Source: a virus. Taken from it: 59,828 nucleotides of DNA. The stretch lies in IMG/VR virus record IMGVR_UViG_3300045931_000157, positions 1 to 59,828 of that record. The stretch is one strand, 5' to 3'. The notes under the pieces were generated by a model that worked only from the letters and a program-made list of their open reading frames with translations, was not told the origin of the DNA and searched no databases. The first letter of the stretch is position 1. Each line of letters begins with the position of its first letter. Below are positions 57,950 to 59,828 of the stretch, piece after piece. Both the position numbers and the translations under genes were made by a program.

Positions 57950-58087
57950 TGCATCCTCCTTGCACCTTGATCTGGTGTTAAATGCCCCCCTTCGACCAGG
58001 CATCATGAACAAAATCTCATACTATAGTCAACATTTCGCGCTCTTTAGTCTGTAGTCCTTCGGTCAGCATTCTCACCATTTGGGAGC
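57950..58087. promoter_or_regulatory. Divergent control region between wHTH and XRE genes
   Basis: 138 bases contain an A/T-rich block with overlapping candidate boxes on both strands (TTGACT and TATAGT on the minus strand around 58018-58030). No clean operator repeat could be picked out by eye. Likely promoters for both genes. Confidence 0.5.
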
Positions 58088-58321
58088 GTGAACCAAGTGG
58101 CCAAACCGCTCGGAAAAATCATCGCCAAACTTCGGCGCGACCAGGAACTTTCCCAAGAGGAACTGGCAGACCGCGCCGGGATTCACCGCACCTATGTCAG
58201 CCTGCTGGAGCGCGGTCTAAAGTCTCCTACGGTTTCGATGTTGTTCAAACTCGCCAAGGCCCTGCACACCACGCCAAGCAAAATATTGAAGCTGGTCGAA
58301 CCCAATAACAACGGCGGTTAG
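58088..58321 (+). CDS. XRE-family repressor-like protein
   Basis: The product has 77 aa with a GTG start. It is a textbook HTH_3 domain: IIAKLRRDQELSQEELADRA, then GIHRTYVSLLERGLKSPTVS and MLFKLAKALHTTPSKIL. It lacks a C-terminal cleavage domain, so it would need another trigger than RecA-stimulated self-cleavage. Probably the CI-like or immunity repressor. Confidence 0.85.
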   Translation: MNQVAKPLGKIIAKLRRDQELSQEELADRAGIHRTYVSLLERGLKSPTVSMLFKLAKALHTTPSKILKLVEPNNNGG

Positions 58322-58340
58322 ATGTCGAGGCCACCCGCAT

Positions 58341-58367
58341 AAAAAAAGCCCCCGCCGAAGCGGGGGC
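58341..58367 (-). terminator. Leftward terminator ending the late operon
   Basis: On the minus strand GCCCCCGC pairs with GCGGGGGC (58360-58367 with 58348-58355) across a 4-nt loop, followed by seven Ts (58341-58347). It lies after the last late gene (58401) and before the convergent XRE gene. Confidence 0.9.
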
Positions 58368-58400
58368 AGGCGGGGATTCGCCACCAGGAGGAGGACGTAA

Positions 58401-58520
58401 TTACCTGGCGACGTGTCTGCTACCAGACATAGGCTTGATCCTTTGGCGCAATGCCAGGGCCACGCGCTTTGCAGCTGCAGCCATGGCGCGTCGGCGCTCC
58501 TCGCATTTCTTGCAGCTCAT
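58401..58520 (-). CDS. Tiny conserved phage protein (39 aa)
   Basis: ATG at 58520 opens MSCKKCEERRRAMAAAAKRV, ending TAA at 58401. The CKKCEERRR start is common in very small phage proteins placed at the end of late operons (remembered). Its start overlaps the stop of the 139-aa gene by 4 bases. It may bind metal through Cys3 and Cys6. Function unknown. Confidence 0.7.
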   Translation of the reverse strand: MSCKKCEERRRAMAAAAKRVALALRQRIKPMSGSRHVAR

Positions 58521-58936
58521 CGCGTCACCACTCGCGCGGCTGGCCGCCCATGCAGGGTGATGACAGTGGCAGGCTTGAACTGCACTCCAGATGCCTGCAG
58601 GCCGAACGGATCAGTCATCACGTTCCAGTCGCCGCTCAGCATGGTTGAGGAGATTCCGCCCATCACCAGGCGCAGTGAATCGGTGTACAGCCCGCTGGTC
58701 AGGCGCGTGGTCACTGCAGCTGGCACGAACACTGAGCAGCGCCCTGCCACGGCATCCGTGATCGCAACGCTCACCTCATCGGCCTCGATCACCCGCTTGC
58801 CCTGGCTGCTGAGCATCGTCCAGAGGATCGGCGGCGTACTGCTCAAGTTGATGGGCTGGCCATCAGCATCCAGCAACGTCACGCGAATTTCCCAGTCATC
58901 ACCTGCTGTCGCGCCGACCACCGTGTGGCGATTCAT
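58517..58936 (-). CDS. Small beta-rich tail-associated protein
   Basis: The product has 139 aa. The strand-turn pattern (DDWEIRVTLLDADGQPINLS) resembles the protein at 9249-9599. A second domain follows (VFVPAAVTTRLTSGLYTDSL, then VMTDPFGLQASGVQFKPA). Probably a fibre-adaptor or baseplate-upper component in the same operon. Overlaps the repeat protein stop by 4 bases. Confidence 0.68.
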   Translation of the reverse strand: MNRHTVVGATAGDDWEIRVTLLDADGQPINLSSTPPILWTMLSSQGKRVIEADEVSVAITDAVAGRCSVFVPAAVTTRLTSGLYTDSLRLVMGGISSTMLSGDWNVMTDPFGLQASGVQFKPATVITLHGRPAARVVTR

Positions 58937-59828
58937 GATTGCCTCCCTGTCAACTGCGTCGGCGCCGCACGCTTGCCGATCATGGTCAGCTCTGCAGCTT
59001 CACCCTCAAGCTCGTCTGGTGTCTCGCGCTTGCCAGTGAACTCCAGCTCTGCAGCCTGGCCGATGAAATCGAACACCACACGCTGGCCGATGCCGTCGAT
59101 GATTTGGATGCGGCCGCCAGTGAAGCGGCAATAGTCTGCTGCTTCAGTTGCGACCAGGTAGCCGTTATTGATCAGCGAAGTGGAGAACAGCGGAACGTCG
59201 CGTTCCTCTGTCGCGTGCAGCTCACCATCCAGGCCGACCAGGCCAATGAACTCAGAGCCATCGGCCAGCTCAGTGGCCGCCATGCTGCCGGACCAGCCGG
59301 TGGTAGCGACCAGTTCAGCGGTGTCTGCAGCTTCACTGGCAGCCAGCGTGCCGACCCAGTGCACGCCGATATTGAAGGCTGCACTGTCAGCTGCTTCGCT
59401 CGCAGCCAGCACAGCAACCCAGCGCACCAGGCCTGAACTGCTGCAGGTGTCCGCAGGTTCAGTGGCAGCCAGGCTGGCAACCCAGCGCACTGTGCCAGTG
59501 AGTGCAGCTGCATCACGAGCTTCGCTGGCGGCCATGGTGCCGAGCCAGCGCACCAGGACATTGACTGCAGCAGTGTCTGCAGCATCGCTGGCCACCAGGG
59601 CACCAGCGATGCCGGTGACCTGGCCGTTAAGGCTTGCACCATCACCAGTTTCGACAGCCACCAGGCTGCCGATCAGGTCGATGCCCCAGCTGACCGTGCC
59701 AGTGAGCGCGGCACTGTCGCTGGCTTCAGAGACAGCCAGGCTGCCGAACCACTCAACCCGCGCGTCGAAGCTGGCCGTGTCGGCGGCTTCGCTGGCCCCC
59801 AGGGACGTGAGCCAGCGCACCAGGCATG
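58933..59828 (-). CDS. Repeat-rich tail-fibre-like protein, C-terminal part (continues from base 1-1801)
   Basis: This is the continuation of the 855-aa repeat protein. Bases 59700-59825 duplicate 1-126, so only 58933-59699 is new sequence. Repeats continue (GTMAASEARDAAALTG, RWVAVLAASEAADSAAF) and then change into a different C-terminal domain (residues about 785-855 of the whole: IQIIDGIGQRVVFDFIGQAA and KRAAPTQLTGRQS). Reading the edge fragment as a separate gene with a GTG start at 59820 would be wrong if the genome is circular. Confidence 0.85.
   Translation of the reverse strand, partial: CLVRWLTSLGASEAADTASFDARVEWFGSLAVSEASDSAALTGTVSWGIDLIGSLVAVETGDGASLNGQVTGIAGALVASDAADTAAVNVLVRWLGTMAASEARDAAALTGTVRWVASLAATEPADTCSSSGLVRWVAVLAASEAADSAAFNIGVHWVGTLAASEAADTAELVATTGWSGSMAATELADGSEFIGLVGLDGELHATEERDVPLFSTSLINNGYLVATEAADYCRFTGGRIQIIDGIGQRVVFDFIGQAAELEFTGKRETPDELEGEAAELTMIGKRAAPTQLTGRQS
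59700..59828. repeat. Terminal duplication of the window start
   Basis: Bases 1-126 are repeated exactly at 59700-59825. The next base differs (127 C against 59826 A), and the following two agree. This is the size of a typical assembler overlap on a circular or circularly permuted genome. The reading frame of the repeat protein is continuous across the joint. Confidence 0.88.

Noticed and set aside
1-59828. TET/JBP oxygenase, DNA methyltransferase, tRNA genes
   Set aside because: No protein in the window shows the double-stranded beta-helix HxD pattern or a methyltransferase PC/DPPY motif, and no tRNA-like cloverleaf was recognised by eye. A profile search is needed to be sure.

Overview
This window is an almost complete, circularly closed genome of a temperate, contractile-tailed bacteriophage (myovirus morphology). 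It has an HK97-type head module and a Mu-type tail and baseplate module. The first 126 bases are repeated exactly at the end (1-126 = 59700-59825), and one long reading frame runs across that joint. The sequence is therefore best read as a circle of about 59,699 bp with a short assembly overlap. The host is probably a GC-rich alphaproteobacterium of the Rhizobiales, Bradyrhizobium-like. The evidence is a 61-aa protein of a type very common in Bradyrhizobium (33793-33978), a DUF6362-like protein, and several small phage proteins of Rhizobiales type. This host call is inference from remembered families, not from a search.

Layout. (1) A long leftward late operon starts with a ParB-like protein (35715). 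It runs through a radical SAM enzyme, a small protein, a TET-associated-type glycosyltransferase, the small and large terminase subunits, HNH nuclease, a structural protein, a fused protease-capsid protein, portal, connectors, tail terminator, sheath, tube, frameshifted tail chaperones, tape measure, split DNA-circulation protein, Mu gp44-gp48-like baseplate, tail fibres and endolysin. It then reads through position 1 into 59.8 kb and ends at 58.4 kb at a strong leftward terminator (58341-58367). (2) A short rightward operon (36010-38029) has a promoter embedded in inverted repeats. It carries a Rap1a-like secreted protein, two HTH proteins and a hypothetical gene, and ends at a terminator at 38076-38103. 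(3) A leftward replication operon (44958-38102) encodes a Cro-like protein, VRR-NUC nuclease, HNH-helicase fusion, zinc/winged-helix protein, RepA-like ATPase and a DUF6362 protein. (4) Divergent from it across a palindromic operator, a rightward recombination operon (45366-50843) starts with a YqaJ/lambda-type exonuclease and an ERF annealing protein and continues into many small coupled genes. (5) A leftward tyrosine integrase (50840-52084) is followed by a second rightward set of small genes (52378-54025). (6) A leftward accessory operon (57949-54118) begins with a winged-helix regulator and ends with an HExxH protein. It is divergent from an XRE repressor at 58088.

How it works together. 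Integrase plus two HTH-controlled divergent regions point to lysogeny. Exonuclease and ERF supply recombination, and the helicases and ATPase supply replication. The late operon builds a HK97-type capsid and a Mu-type contractile tail. The most distinctive feature is the ParB / radical SAM / glycosyltransferase cassette directly upstream of the terminase. It looks like a DNA-base hypermodification system, although no TET/JBP oxygenase or cytosine methyltransferase is visible in the genome. Other notable points are a perfect -1 slippery heptamer in the tail chaperone gene, a protease-capsid fusion with an internal ribosome binding site, and an 855-aa repeat protein that carries two orphan pieces of a LamG-like domain. 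An adjacent fibre gene lacks the corresponding piece.
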